From Arthrobacter sp. MA-N2 (GTDB lineage: Bacteria; Actinomycetota; Actinomycetes; Actinomycetales; Micrococcaceae): a stretch of DNA of 64,000 nt. The stretch spans positions 2,460,696-2,524,695 of the forward strand of contig NZ_KI912155.1 of the NCBI RefSeq assembly GCF_000517125.1, in the 5' to 3' direction. Below the pieces are notes generated by a model. It did not search any database, was not told where the DNA came from, and worked only from the letters and a program-made list of their open reading frames with translations. The translations under genes were made by a program, and so were the position numbers. Shown piece after piece: positions 35,816-45,108 of this stretch. Each line of letters opens with the position of its first letter. Positions within the stretch are counted from its first letter, which is position 1.

Positions 35816-38692
35816 GTGGCCAAGGTCCGCGTACATGAGCTCGCTAAAGAGCTCGGTATTACTTCCAAAGATGCAGTGACAAAACTGCAGGAATTGGGCG
35901 AATTCGTTCGCTCCGCCTCTTCAACAATTGAGGCCCCCGTCGTGAAGAAGCTTCGCGACGCCTACCCGGGTGCCGGCGCCGCAAAGGCGGCTGCCCCGGC
36001 AGCACCCCGCGCTGCCGCCCCGGCAGCACCCCGCGCTGCTGCCCCGGCAGCACCCCGCGCCGTCGCCCCTGCTGCACCAGCAGCACCCAAGGCTCCGGCC
36101 CCCGCCCCCAAGGCTGAGGCCCCCGCCCCGGCAGCGCCTGTGGCTCCGGCAGCAACGGCAAGTCCTTTTTCCGCCAAGCCGGGCGCCCGTCCGGCCCCCA
36201 AGGCCGAAGCCCCTGCCCCCGCACGTCCGGGCAGCCAGGCTCCGCGCGCCGGCGGCCCCCGTCCGGGCAACAACCCGTTCGCGACCTCGCAGGGCATGCC
36301 CCGCGGCCGTGGCGACGGCGAGCGTCCTCCCCGCCCGGGCAACAACCCCTTTGCGACCTCGCAGGGCATGCCCCGCAGCGGTGGCCGCACTGACGGCGAA
36401 CGTCCCGGCGGTCCGCGTCCCGCGGCCGGTGCAGGCGGTCCGCGTCCCGCAGCCGGTGCAGGCGGTCCCCGTCCCGCAGCCGGTTCCGGTGGACCGCGTC
36501 CGGGTGCACCCCGCCCCGGTGCCCCCCGCCCGGGCGCTCCGCGGCCCGCAGGTGGTCCCGCAGGCAACCGTCCCAGCCCGGGTATGATGCCCAACCGCAC
36601 CGAGCGTCCCGCTCCCGGTGGCGCAGGCCGCCCGGGTGGCGCAGGCCGTCCCGGCGGCGGCGGCCCCGGCCGTCCGGGTGGCGCTCCTGGCGCAGGCACC
36701 GGCGGCGGAGCTCCCGCCGGCGGTGGCTTCGGCAAGGGCGGCCGTGGACGCGGCGGCACCCAGGGTGCTTTCGGCAAGGGTGGCGCAGGACGCGGCAAGC
36801 AGCGCAAGTCGAAGCGTGCAAAGCGTCAGGAACTGGAGCAGATGAGTGCTCCGTCGCTGGGCGGCGTATCCGTACCCCGCGGCGACGGCAACACCGTGGT
36901 CCGGCTCCGTCGTGGATCGTCCATCACGGACTTCGCCGACAAGATCGAGGCGAACCCCGCAGCGCTGGTGACCGTGCTCTTCCACCTTGGTGAAATGGCA
37001 ACGGCTACCCAGTCTCTGGACGAAGACACCTTCGGCCTGCTCGGCGCCGAACTCGGCTACAAGGTCCAGGTTGTCTCTCCGGAAGACGAAGAGCGCGAGC
37101 TCCTCGACTCCTTCGACATCGACCTCGATGCCGAACTGGAAGCCGAAGGCGACGACGTCCTCGAAGCGCGTCCCCCGGTTGTCACCGTCATGGGTCACGT
37201 TGACCACGGTAAGACCCGGCTGCTCGACGCGATTCGGAAGACCAACGTGGTTGCCGGCGAACACGGCGGCATCACGCAGCACATCGGCGCCTACCAGATC
37301 AGCCACATCCACGAAGGCACTCCGCGCGACATCACCTTCATTGACACTCCCGGTCACGAGGCGTTCACCGCCATGCGTGCCCGTGGTGCCAAGGTCACCG
37401 ACATCGCCATCCTGGTTGTCGCAGCCGACGACGGCGTCATGCCGCAGACGGTGGAAGCACTCAACCACGCACAGGCGGCCAACGTGCCGATCGTCGTCGC
37501 GGTCAACAAGATCGACAAGGACGGCGCGAACCCGGACAAGGTCAAGGGCCAGCTCACCGAGTACGGCCTGGTTCCCGAAGAATACGGTGGAGACACCATG
37601 TTCGTTGAGGTTTCTGCCCGCCAGAACATCAACATCGACGAACTGATCGACGCCGTCCTGCTGACCGCAGATGCCGCCCTGGACCTGCGCGCCAACCCGG
37701 ACAAGGACGCTCGAGGCATCGCCATCGAAGCGAACCTTGACAAGGGCCGCGGAGCCGTGGCGACCGTCCTGGTCCAGTCCGGTACCTTGGCCGTCGGTGA
37801 CACGATCGTGGCCGGTACAGCCCACGGCCGCGTCCGTGCCATGTTCGATGAAGACGGCAACGCCCTCGACATCGCGCTTCCGTCACGTCCGGTCCAGGTC
37901 CTGGGCCTGTCCAACGTGCCGCGCGCCGGTGACACCTTCCTGGTGACCTCCGATGAGCGTACGGCCCGCCAGATCGCTGAAAAGCGTGAAGCAGCCGATC
38001 GCAACGCGGCACTGGCCAAGCGCCGCAAGCGCATCAGCCTCGAGGACTTCGACAAGGCAGTGGCCGACGGCAAGATCGACACCCTCAACCTCATCCTCAA
38101 GGGTGACGTTTCCGGTGCCGTCGAAGCCCTCGAAGACGCCCTGCTCAAGATCGACGTCGGCACCGACGTTCAGTTGCGCGTCATCCACCGCGGTGTGGGT
38201 GCCATCACGCAGAACGACGTCAACCTCGCCACGGTGGACAACGCCATCATCATCGGCTTCAACGTCAAGCCCGCCGAGCGCGTGGCCGACCTGGCCGATC
38301 GTGAAGGCGTGGACATGCGCTTCTACTCCGTCATCTACTCGGCAATCGATGACATCGAGCTGGCCCTCAAGGGCATGCTCAAGCCGGAGTACGAGGAAGT
38401 CCAGCTCGGTACCGCCGAGGTCCGCGAAGTCTTCCGTTCTTCCAAGTTCGGAAACATCGCCGGTTCCATCGTCCGCTCCGGCATCATCCGCCGAAACACG
38501 AAGGCACGCGTCAGCCGCGATGGCAAGATCATCGGCGACAACCTCACCGTTGAGACGCTCAAGCGCTTCAAGGACGACGCCACCGAGGTCCGCACGGACT
38601 TCGAGTGTGGTATCGGTCTTGGCTCGTACAACGACATCAACGAAGGTGACATCATCGAGACCTTCGAGATGCGCGAAAAGCCGCGCGTCTAA
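35816..38692 (+). CDS. infB: Translation initiation factor IF-2
   Basis: The 958-residue GTPase places initiator tRNA on the 30S subunit. It has a short N-terminal IF2_N domain ([20 protein letters not shown]), then a very long low-complexity region of Ala/Pro followed by Gly/Arg/Pro repeats up to about residue 330, a second IF2_N domain ([18 protein letters not shown]), and the catalytic G domain with [20 protein letters not shown] and NKID, then the beta-barrels and C-terminal IF2-C domain. GTG start behind ACAGGAGAAA. Confidence 0.97.
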   Translation: MAKVRVHELAKELGITSKDAVTKLQELGEFVRSASSTIEAPVVKKLRDAYPGAGAAKAAAPAAPRAAAPAAPRAAAPAAPRAVAPAAPAAPKAPAPAPKAEAPAPAAPVAPAATASPFSAKPGARPAPKAEAPAPARPGSQAPRAGGPRPGNNPFATSQGMPRGRGDGERPPRPGNNPFATSQGMPRSGGRTDGERPGGPRPAAGAGGPRPAAGAGGPRPAAGSGGPRPGAPRPGAPRPGAPRPAGGPAGNRPSPGMMPNRTERPAPGGAGRPGGAGRPGGGGPGRPGGAPGAGTGGGAPAGGGFGKGGRGRGGTQGAFGKGGAGRGKQRKSKRAKRQELEQMSAPSLGGVSVPRGDGNTVVRLRRGSSITDFADKIEANPAALVTVLFHLGEMATATQSLDEDTFGLLGAELGYKVQVVSPEDEERELLDSFDIDLDAELEAEGDDVLEARPPVVTVMGHVDHGKTRLLDAIRKTNVVAGEHGGITQHIGAYQISHIHEGTPRDITFIDTPGHEAFTAMRARGAKVTDIAILVVAADDGVMPQTVEALNHAQAANVPIVVAVNKIDKDGANPDKVKGQLTEYGLVPEEYGGDTMFVEVSARQNINIDELIDAVLLTADAALDLRANPDKDARGIAIEANLDKGRGAVATVLVQSGTLAVGDTIVAGTAHGRVRAMFDEDGNALDIALPSRPVQVLGLSNVPRAGDTFLVTSDERTARQIAEKREAADRNAALAKRRKRISLEDFDKAVADGKIDTLNLILKGDVSGAVEALEDALLKIDVGTDVQLRVIHRGVGAITQNDVNLATVDNAIIIGFNVKPAERVADLADREGVDMRFYSVIYSAIDDIELALKGMLKPEYEEVQLGTAEVREVFRSSKFGNIAGSIVRSGIIRRNTKARVSRDGKIIGDNLTVETLKRFKDDATEVRTDFECGIGLGSYNDINEGDIIETFEMREKPRV

Positions 38693-38744
38693 GGTGTTCT
38701 AGCGGGGAGCCTCCGAGTTGTAGGGGGCGCCCGGCTGAAAGGTG

Positions 38745-38774
38745 CGGGGCCGTTGGATTTTTCCGGCGGCCCCG
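38745..38774 (+). terminator. Possible terminator hairpin after infB
   Basis: Arms CGGGGCCG (38745-38752) and CGGCCCCG (38767-38774) pair across a 14-nt loop that includes TTTTT. No T-run follows. The 272-nt infB-rbfA gap also contains further GC-rich pairs, but no gene is seen in it. Confidence 0.35.
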
Positions 38775-38964
38775 CCCCTTCGCCGGACGGTTTTCGATCT
38801 GCGATCTCAAACCGCCCGGCTCCGACAGGCCCGATGCCACTCCCTGGCCGCCGAAAAAACCCAACGCGGGTCCGTCGGCGACTTGCCTTGGGCGCGTCGC
38901 GCATACAGAACTTAAGTACGTAAGCCGCCAACGCGCCGTCGTACGCAAAATTTTAGGAGTTGAA

Positions 38965-39474
38965 ATGGCTGATCCGGCACGCGCTGCCAAGTTGGCGCAG
39001 CGGATTAAGGTTGTTGTTGCTGAAGCACTAGGCCGGCGGATCAAGGATCCCCGGGTTGAGGGCATCACTATTACCGATGCCCGCGTCACCAACGATCTTC
39101 AGCACGCCACCGTGTACTACACCGTCTTCGGTGACGAGATTGCCCAGGCGGATGCCGCCAGGGCTTTGGAGAAGGCGAAAGGGGTCCTCCGCCAAGAGGT
39201 GGGCCGCAATATCACTGTGCGCCTGACTCCTACCTTGGAGTTCGTCGCGGACCTCATTCCGGTCAATGCGTCGAACCTTGAGGCGTTGTTGCGCACGGCC
39301 AAGGAGCGCGACGCCGAGGTGGCCGCCCTGGCCGCCGGCGCCAAGCACGCAGGCGATGCAGATCCCTACAAGAGCGATGGCACGCAGGATGCGGACATCG
39401 ACGAAGACGATTTTGACGAAGAAGACATCGACCTCCGCGCCGATGAAGACATCGACGAAGACGGCGGCAAATAA
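38965..39474 (+). CDS. rbfA: Ribosome-binding factor A
   Basis: The 169-residue protein matures the 16S rRNA 5' end and aids 30S assembly in the cold. Its KH-like core runs to about residue 115 (RIKVVVAEALGRRIKDPRVE; TVRLTPTLEFVADLIP). After that comes a tail rich in Asp and Glu (DEDDFDEEDIDLRADEDI), making the C-terminus strongly acidic. ATG with TAGGAG upstream. Tail length is family-variable; the acidity here is notable. Confidence 0.93.
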   Translation: MADPARAAKLAQRIKVVVAEALGRRIKDPRVEGITITDARVTNDLQHATVYYTVFGDEIAQADAARALEKAKGVLRQEVGRNITVRLTPTLEFVADLIPVNASNLEALLRTAKERDAEVAALAAGAKHAGDADPYKSDGTQDADIDEDDFDEEDIDLRADEDIDEDGGK

Positions 39475-39589
39475 GCCGCCTAATCCTGGGAAAGACTGGA
39501 TCCGCAAGTCTGCAGACTGCCTGATCCGGTCTTCCCCGTTTAATGATGAAACCGGCCTCAAAGTGGCATGTCGTCGCTAAGATCGGAGC

Positions 39590-40075
39590 ATGGTGGCGCC
39601 CGATCCAGCTCAAAGTCCTGAAGCTTACCTTGAACACGCCGTGCGGCTCGCGGTGCAAAACGTGGCCGACGGCGGCGGTCCGTTCGGTGCAGTCGTGGTC
39701 ACGCCGGATGGGCGGCTCCATGACGGCGTCAACCGGGTGACCCGCGACAACGACCCCACGGCCCACGCCGAAGTGGTCGCGATCCGGCGGGCGGCGTTGG
39801 AACTGAAAAGCTTCGATCTCAGCGGGTCGGTGCTGTACGCGAGCTGCGAACCATGCCCTTTGTGCCTCTCAGCAGCTTTGTGGGGACGAATAAGCCGCGT
39901 CTACTTTGCCGCGGACCGGCGCGGCGCTGCGGCTGCCGGTTTCGACGACGCCGTGTTCTACGAATATTTCGACGGCACCCGGCCTGAACTGCTGCCTATT
40001 CAGCACACCAAAGTTGCGGCGTCGGAAGCTCCCTTCGACGCGTGGCGGGAAAACAAGAATCGGACAGCTTACTGA
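39590..40075 (+). CDS. CDA-fold nucleoside/guanine deaminase
   Basis: The 161-residue protein has the cytidine deaminase-like zinc site: THAE-type TAHAEVVAIR (His and catalytic Glu, about residues 56-61) and SCEPCPLC (two Cys ligands). The C-terminal DDAVFYEYFDGTRPELLPI resembles bacterial guanine deaminase (GuaD) more than tRNA adenosine deaminase TadA. It would deaminate guanine to xanthine, but the base specificity is inferred. It stands alone, convergent with the aminotransferase gene. Confidence 0.85.
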   Translation: MVAPDPAQSPEAYLEHAVRLAVQNVADGGGPFGAVVVTPDGRLHDGVNRVTRDNDPTAHAEVVAIRRAALELKSFDLSGSVLYASCEPCPLCLSAALWGRISRVYFAADRRGAAAAGFDDAVFYEYFDGTRPELLPIQHTKVAASEAPFDAWRENKNRTAY

Positions 40076-40105
40076 ACCGGGCCGCGGCGGGCCAAGCCCG
40101 CAGCC

Positions 40106-41269
40106 TCAAGCACGCTCGGGAAGCCGCCCGACGCCGTCGAGCAGCTGCTGGTGATCCCCGCATAGCGCAATTCTGATCCAGCCCTCGCCGATGGAACCGA
40201 ACGCGGTACCCGGTGCGACAGCCACTCCGGATTCCGCGAGGAAGCGGCGCACCCAGGCGCGGACGTCGCCGCCGCTAACATGCGAGACGTCCGCCCATAA
40301 ATAGAAGGCCCCCTGGGCTCCCAGGAAGGGAATGCCCTTCTTTGCCAGCACCGCTGATGCTGCGTCACGATTGGAGCGGTAGTGCTTCCGTGCCGTGTCC
40401 ACATAGTCCTGCGGGCCCGTCAGGGCTGCGACGGCGGCGTACTGGGAAGGCGAGGCCACACAGGAAACTATTGCCTCCATGACATTGTTCATCTTCCGCT
40501 CCAGGCCCGGCGGACAAATGAGGGCCCCGATCCGCAGGCCCGTGAGTCCGTAGGTCTTGGACAGGGTCAGGGACGTGAAGACCCGGGCTTCCCCGGGAAC
40601 AGTGCTGTCGAAACGGGCAGGACTCGTGTGCGGAACATCGAAGGTGAAGGCTTCGTAGCATTCATCCGAAATGATCCACAGATCATGCTTGACCGCCAGT
40701 TCCACGAGCTGGCGCGTGGCTTCCTCGCCGATCACCGCGCCCAGGGGATTGGACGGCGAATTCAGGACCAACACCTTGGTGCGCGGAGTGACCAGGACCT
40801 CAATGTCCTCGATACGGGGCTGGAACTCGTGCTCGGGATAGAGCGGATACTGTACAGGGACGGCGTGAAGCAAGTGGCTGGTCATCGCAAAAGTGGGGTA
40901 GCCCGGGTTGGGGATCAGGATCTCGTCGCCAGGGGAGAGGAGCAGGCTCATGGCGAAGTGCAACCCCTGCTGGGCCCCGTCGACGACGTACACGCGCTCT
41001 GCGCCGATGTCCACCTTGTTGTGGGCCCGGAAGCGCTCGGCAAATGCTTCCCGCAAGGCCGGGATTCCGGCGTTGGGAGTGTAGTTCGTCTCGTCCCTGT
41101 CCAAGCAGGCGATCCCCGCTTCCAGAATGTGCCGGGGCAGCGCAAAGCCGGGTTCGCCGATACTGAGGATGATCGCCCCGGGAGTCCCCCAAGCGGCCTC
41201 GGTGATCTCCCGGATCTGGTTCACGGGCACTTCGCGGATGTGTGCGGCAAGCTCAGGCATGGGAGCCAT
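40106..41269 (-). CDS. Class I/II pyridoxal-phosphate aminotransferase
   Basis: The roughly 387-residue protein belongs to fold-type I aminotransferases. Visible are ILSIGEPGFALP at the start, YVVDGAQQGLHFA (phosphate-binding region), NSPSNPLGAVI, ISDECYEAF (Asp that contacts the pyridine nitrogen) and the Schiff-base Lys in SKTYGLTGLRIG. Substrate class (aspartate, aromatic or branched-chain) cannot be fixed from sequence. Start codons at 41287, 41269 and 41260 are possible; 41269 gives the usual N-terminal length. It is divergent from truB. Confidence 0.88.
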   Translation of the reverse strand: MAPMPELAAHIREVPVNQIREITEAAWGTPGAIILSIGEPGFALPRHILEAGIACLDRDETNYTPNAGIPALREAFAERFRAHNKVDIGAERVYVVDGAQQGLHFAMSLLLSPGDEILIPNPGYPTFAMTSHLLHAVPVQYPLYPEHEFQPRIEDIEVLVTPRTKVLVLNSPSNPLGAVIGEEATRQLVELAVKHDLWIISDECYEAFTFDVPHTSPARFDSTVPGEARVFTSLTLSKTYGLTGLRIGALICPPGLERKMNNVMEAIVSCVASPSQYAAVAALTGPQDYVDTARKHYRSNRDAASAVLAKKGIPFLGAQGAFYLWADVSHVSGGDVRAWVRRFLAESGVAVAPGTAFGSIGEGWIRIALCGDHQQLLDGVGRLPERA

Positions 41270-41346
41270 CTTAGCCGTGGCGCCCATCCGTCCAGGGGAG
41301 CCGTCGGCCGCAGGAAACATGCCCCCGCGTGGATATACTGGGAGGC

Positions 41347-42267
41347 GTGCTTTCTGGACTGGTAATCGTTGATAAGCCGCAAGGATGGACCAGCCACGAT
41401 GTGGTTGGTCGGATGCGGCGCCTCGCCGGTACCCGGAAAGTGGGCCATGCAGGGACCCTGGACCCCATGGCCACAGGGGTGCTCGTGCTCGGCATCAACA
41501 AAGCCACGCGGCTATTGACGTACATCGTTGGCACCTCCAAGACCTACTCCGCCACCATCCGGCTCGGCGAATCCACCATCACCGACGATGCCGAAGGCGA
41601 GATCACGGAGCGCCGCAATGCCAGCGCAGTCACGGATGAAGCCATTCGCGCCGGCGTCGCGCAGCTCAGCGGCGAGATCCAACAGGTTCCCAGCAGCGTC
41701 AGCGCCATCAAAGTCAACGGCGAACGGTCTTATGCCCGCGTTCGCTCGGGGGAAGAAGTCAAACTCGCCGCCCGCCCGGTGACGATCCACCGGTTCGAGA
41801 TCCACGCCATCCGCGGGGTCGACGGCGGCAGGGTCGTTGACGTCGACGTCACGGTTGAGTGCTCCTCCGGCACCTACATCCGCGCCCTGGCGCGCGACCT
41901 GGGCGAGGCGCTCGGCGTCGGCGGCCATCTCACGGCGCTGCGCCGCACCCGGGTGGGGCCATACTCCCTTGAACAGGCCAGGACCCTAGAACAGCTTGCC
42001 GAGGAACTGGAAGTCCTCGACATGTCCGCCGCGGCCCGGGCGCTCATGCCCAATCGGGAGCTGAGCGACGCGGAAACCACCGAGATCTCCTTTGGCCGCA
42101 GGATCGCCGCGGGGCCCGCTACCGGCACGGCGGAGGCAGCCACCGCCGAGAACCCGGCTGCCGCGTTCTCACCGGCAGGGGAGCTGGTGGCGTTGCTGGC
42201 CGATGCGGGAAGTTTCGCCAAGCCCGTCCTCGTATTCGCCCCCGACAACGAAAAGCGGGCGCAGTAG
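41347..42267 (+). CDS. truB: tRNA pseudouridine(55) synthase
   Basis: The 306-residue enzyme isomerises U55 in the T-loop of tRNAs. The catalytic Asp39 lies in GHAGTLDPMATG. Other conserved stretches are VDKPQGWTSHDVV and the C-terminal PUA-like region. A GTG at 41347 is chosen because GGGAGG is immediately upstream; the longer frame from 41329 has none. The C-terminal region beyond about 245 contains an Ala-rich insertion (TAEAATAENPAAAF). Belongs to the infB-rbfA-truB-ribF block. Confidence 0.94.
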   Translation: MLSGLVIVDKPQGWTSHDVVGRMRRLAGTRKVGHAGTLDPMATGVLVLGINKATRLLTYIVGTSKTYSATIRLGESTITDDAEGEITERRNASAVTDEAIRAGVAQLSGEIQQVPSSVSAIKVNGERSYARVRSGEEVKLAARPVTIHRFEIHAIRGVDGGRVVDVDVTVECSSGTYIRALARDLGEALGVGGHLTALRRTRVGPYSLEQARTLEQLAEELEVLDMSAAARALMPNRELSDAETTEISFGRRIAAGPATGTAEAATAENPAAAFSPAGELVALLADAGSFAKPVLVFAPDNEKRAQ

Positions 42268-42269
42268 CC

Positions 42270-42623
42270 ATGGACGGATACTTTTACGCAGTCCTGATCG
42301 TCGGCCTGCTGTCGAGCATCACCTGCGTCGTGGCCGGCATCATGAAGAAGGCCCCGAATGACGTCACCATCCTGTCCGTCGCCGCTGTCGAACTCGTCCT
42401 GCTGGTCTATCTCGTGGGATCGATCATCCGCGTCGCGATGGGTGAAAAGATCGCGGGGGAGGCATGGGAGTTCTGGGGCTACATCATCACGGCCCTCATG
42501 CTTCCCGTGGTTGCCGTTTACTGGTCCATCCTGGAACGGACCCGTTGGAGTAATTTCGTCATGGGCGCCGTGGGCGTCACCGCGTTGGTCATGGCGGCCC
42601 GCATGAACCAGATCTGGTACTGA
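42270..42623 (+). CDS. Small integral membrane protein
   Basis: No named family is recognised. The 117-residue product has four hydrophobic stretches: residues 6-23, 34-56, 68-86 and 96-110, with the motif RTRWSNFVMGAVGV before the last. It begins two bases after the truB stop and is followed by another membrane protein. Actinobacterial genomes often carry such a pair between truB and ribF. No function can be proposed. Confidence 0.75.
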   Translation: MDGYFYAVLIVGLLSSITCVVAGIMKKAPNDVTILSVAAVELVLLVYLVGSIIRVAMGEKIAGEAWEFWGYIITALMLPVVAVYWSILERTRWSNFVMGAVGVTALVMAARMNQIWY

Positions 42624-42643
42624 CATTGGAAGAAGCACACGAA

Positions 42644-43075
42644 GTGACTGTTGAAACCACCCGGAAGAAGAACCGGGACACCCGCAATACCGGTCCGGGG
42701 AGGCTGCTGATTGCGGTCTACGGGGTTTTTGCGATCTCGGCCACGGCCCGTGCCGGCTACCAGATCCTGACCAAGTTCTCGGACGCACCCTTGGCCCACA
42801 TCCTCTCGGCCTTCGCAGCCGTGGTGTACATCGTGGCGACCGTCTCACTCGCGAAACCGGGCCGCACCTGGTTCAAAGTTTCGTTGGCCGCTGTCCTCGT
42901 GGAGCTGATCGGAGTGATCGTGGTTGGTGCCATCAGCCTTTTCGATCCCGTGGCGTTCCCGCACGACACCGTGTGGTCCGTCTTCGGCCGCGGATATGGC
43001 TTTGTCCCGTTGATTCTGCCGGTTCTCGGCCTGCTTTGGCTCTACCGCCGACGCCCGGCACGGCTGACGGAGTAG
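42644..43075 (+). CDS. Small integral membrane protein
   Basis: No named family is recognised. The 143-residue protein has a basic N-terminus (TRKKNRDTRN) and four likely transmembrane helices (LLIAVYGVFAISA, ILSAFAAVVYIVATVSLA, VSLAAVLVELIGVIVVGAI, FVPLILPVLGLLWLY). The last loop contains FPHDTVWSVFGRGYG. The GTG at 42644 is preferred over TTG 42626, because GGAAGAAG is well spaced for it. It probably forms an operon with the preceding membrane protein. Confidence 0.75.
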   Translation: MTVETTRKKNRDTRNTGPGRLLIAVYGVFAISATARAGYQILTKFSDAPLAHILSAFAAVVYIVATVSLAKPGRTWFKVSLAAVLVELIGVIVVGAISLFDPVAFPHDTVWSVFGRGYGFVPLILPVLGLLWLYRRRPARLTE

Positions 43076-43195
43076 GAAGGGCGGGCCTCGGCTCCCGGGC
43101 ATGAGAGCCCTGGAGAACAGGTAACCTTAGAGAATTCCGGCGCCGGAACAGGCCGCCAGAGCGTAGCGATTACCAGCAGCAAAAAGGCGAGGTTG

Positions 43196-44179
43196 ATGGT
43201 GCACATTTGGAACGATCCCACCGAAGTCCCCGAGGATTTCGGTCCCTGCGTCGTCACCATCGGGAATTTTGACGGCGTCCATCGCGGACACCAGCAGGTG
43301 CTGGCGCAGCTGTTGCGCACGGCAGGGCAGCACGGTGACCGGTCCGTCGTCGTGACTTTCGATCCGCACCCCGCCCAAGTCCACCAACCCGACTCCGCGC
43401 CCGAGCTCATCATGGGGTTGCAGGACAAGCTCGATGCCTTGGCCGCCGCTGGCTTGGACGCTGTCCTCGTCATGAAGTACAACCTTGCACTTGCCGGCAT
43501 GACCCCCGAGGAATTCGTCGGGACCGTTCTGCTGGACGGGCTTCACGCGGCGCACGTCGTGGTGGGCCACGATCTCCGTTTCGGCGTAGGCAACTCCGGT
43601 GACGTCGGCACGATGCAGGCGCTCGGGAAGAAGCTGGGATTCGGCGTTCAGGTCATCAATGAGTTTGGTGCGGAGGATTTTCCAGTGCACGACGACGGCG
43701 GCACCCCCCGCCGCTGTTCTTCCACCTGGGTGCGCGAGGCCCTCGCGGAAGGCGACGTCGAGACCGCAGCCGTCATCCTCGGACGCCCGCACCGAATGCG
43801 GGGTGAAGTGGTCCATGGGGCCGCGCGCGGACGCGCCCTTGGCTTTCCCACGGCGAACCTCGACCATAGCGCAACGGGCTATGTTCCCGCGGATGGAATT
43901 TACGCGGGCTGGCTTGTTGACGAGTCCGGAACCCGGTGGCCCGCCGCGATTTCCGTGGGCTCCAACCCCACGTTCGACGGCGTGAGCCGACAAGTGGAAG
44001 CCCACGTGATCGACCGTCCGGAAGAGGCCGTGGAGGATTTCAACCTATACGGCCAGACCGTGGTCGTGGAATTTACTGCGCGGCTCCGAGGCATGGTGGC
44101 CTACCGCGGACCCGAGGCACTTGTCGACCAGATGGGCCTGGACGTCATCCAGGCCCACGATCTCTTGTTGAATAAGTAG
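43196..44179 (+). CDS. ribF: Bifunctional riboflavin kinase/FMN adenylyltransferase
   Basis: The 327-residue enzyme makes FMN and then FAD. The N-terminal nucleotidyltransferase domain has VVTIGNFDGVHRGHQQVL and DLRFGVGNSGD-type motif. The C-terminal flavokinase domain begins near GRPHRMRGEVVHGAARGRAL and includes GFPTANL and GSNPTFDG. ATG at 43196 follows a GCGAGG SD closely; GTG 43199 is the alternative. It precedes the kynA relic and rpsO. Confidence 0.95.
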   Translation: MVHIWNDPTEVPEDFGPCVVTIGNFDGVHRGHQQVLAQLLRTAGQHGDRSVVVTFDPHPAQVHQPDSAPELIMGLQDKLDALAAAGLDAVLVMKYNLALAGMTPEEFVGTVLLDGLHAAHVVVGHDLRFGVGNSGDVGTMQALGKKLGFGVQVINEFGAEDFPVHDDGGTPRRCSSTWVREALAEGDVETAAVILGRPHRMRGEVVHGAARGRALGFPTANLDHSATGYVPADGIYAGWLVDESGTRWPAAISVGSNPTFDGVSRQVEAHVIDRPEEAVEDFNLYGQTVVVEFTARLRGMVAYRGPEALVDQMGLDVIQAHDLLLNK

Positions 44180-44188
44180 CGGCGTAAA

Positions 44189-44397
44189 GTGAGCGTTGAG
44201 GAAATATCAGGCCACTTGGCGACGGTATCGTCAAGGATTTCCGCTCACGCATGAGCTACGGCCCCTACCTGAAGCTGGTCCTGGATGAACTCCGGACCGG
44301 AATCGGAGGTTCCAGCAGCGTTTCCTTCTTTCGGAAGGCCCTTGAACTGACCTTCGTCCCGGAACTGTTCGCCGTCCGCACCGAGATCGGTCAGTGA
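44189..44397 (+). pseudogene. kynA: Tryptophan 2,3-dioxygenase relic
   Basis: A short frame reads GNIRPLGDGIVKDFRSR then MSYGPYLKLVLDELRTG then GGSSSVSFFRKALELTF and VPELFAVRTEIG with a stop at 44395. The first part matches the N-terminus of actinobacterial tryptophan 2,3-dioxygenase (SYG.YL.L), LKLVLDELR matches its WLKLVLHELR segment, and the end matches its C-terminus. About 210 of roughly 280 codons are missing inside. Upstream, GTG at 44189 encodes VSVEE in another frame; restoring one A joins the frames, so a one-base deletion is also present. The 405-nt ribF-rpsO gap contains nothing else recognisable except a possible rpsO promoter. Confidence 0.75.
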
Positions 44398-44434
44398 CCC
44401 GAGCCGGTCTTTGAGGAGGGTCACACGGCAGCTT

Positions 44435-44464
44435 TCGACAACATCGCCGGGCTGCCGGTAAACT
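44435..44464 (+). promoter_or_regulatory. Possible rpsO promoter
   Basis: TCGACA (44435-44440) and TAAACT (44459-44464) are separated by 18 bp and lie about 120 bases before rpsO. The match to the housekeeping consensus is moderate. Confidence 0.4.
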
Positions 44465-44584
44465 GGGGGATGGATCCGGCTGCAGTCCGTGGCGGCTGGA
44501 CCTGTTCTGTGTGCGGTCTTTGGCACAAACAACCCGGCAGCGAGGCGCTGAATCGGGACACACGGCACAACTCTAGGAGTTCAC

Positions 44585-44854
44585 GTGGCACTTGAAGCCG
44601 CTGTTAAGCAGTCCATCATCGAGGCATACGCAACGTCCAAGGGCGACACCGGTTCGCCGGAGGTCCAGATTGCAGTCCTGACTCAGCGGATCAAGGATCT
44701 GACTGAGCACATGAAGGAGCACAAGCACGACTTCCACACCCAGCGCGGTCTGCTGGCCATGGTGGGTCGGCGCAAGCGCATGCTGGGCTACCTCAAGAAG
44801 ACTGACATTGCCCGCTACCGTGCGCTCATCGAGCGCCTCGGCCTGCGTCGCTAG
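44585..44854 (+). CDS. rpsO: 30S ribosomal protein S15
   Basis: The 89-residue protein binds 16S rRNA helices 20-22 early in 30S assembly. The full S15 pattern is visible: [39 protein letters not shown] and [16 protein letters not shown] start with TAGGAG upstream. A terminator follows and pnp is next, the standard order. Confidence 0.98.
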   Translation: MALEAAVKQSIIEAYATSKGDTGSPEVQIAVLTQRIKDLTEHMKEHKHDFHTQRGLLAMVGRRKRMLGYLKKTDIARYRALIERLGLRR

Positions 44855-44864
44855 TTTGACTTCG

Positions 44865-44899
44865 GGCGGCCCGATCCTCCGCGGAACGGGCCGCCTTTT
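44865..44899 (+). terminator. Intrinsic terminator after rpsO
   Basis: Nine-bp arms GGCGGCCCG and CGGGCCGCC with a 13-nt loop are followed by TTTTC, ten bases after the rpsO stop. Confidence 0.85.
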
Positions 44900-45034
44900 C
44901 TCCATAACTACATTCATCTTTTAACAGGAATTCAACCGCATCGCGCATTCGCGGTCCTCGGTAGTGATCTCCGGGAGCGGCCTTCTGTGATGAAGGCGCA
45001 GCCCGTGGGTCTCGATCGATGACCGGGTGTCGTA

Positions 45035-45059
45035 CAGGCCAGGAACGGACGCTGGCCTG
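45035..45059 (+). other. pnp leader hairpin
   Basis: Arms CAGGCCAG and CTGGCCTG pair over a 9-nt loop, 50 bases before the pnp start. In other bacteria a pnp leader stem is the target of RNase III/PNPase autoregulation; the same role here is only a possibility. Confidence 0.4.
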
Positions 45060-45108
45060 GGTCGATGCGGGAGGACTTCCGCTCAACAAGAAACGGAGGT
45101 GACTCTCA

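Noticed and set aside
35921..37825. 634-codon open frame on the minus strand across infB
   Set aside because: It is exactly antisense to the repetitive, high-GC infB gene, has no recognisable domain, and consists of Gly/Ala/Thr/Cys-rich shadow sequence.
44231..44568. Two minus-strand frames of about 110 codons in the ribF-rpsO gap
   Set aside because: Arg/Pro/Cys-rich products without domains; the plus strand shows the TDO relic instead.
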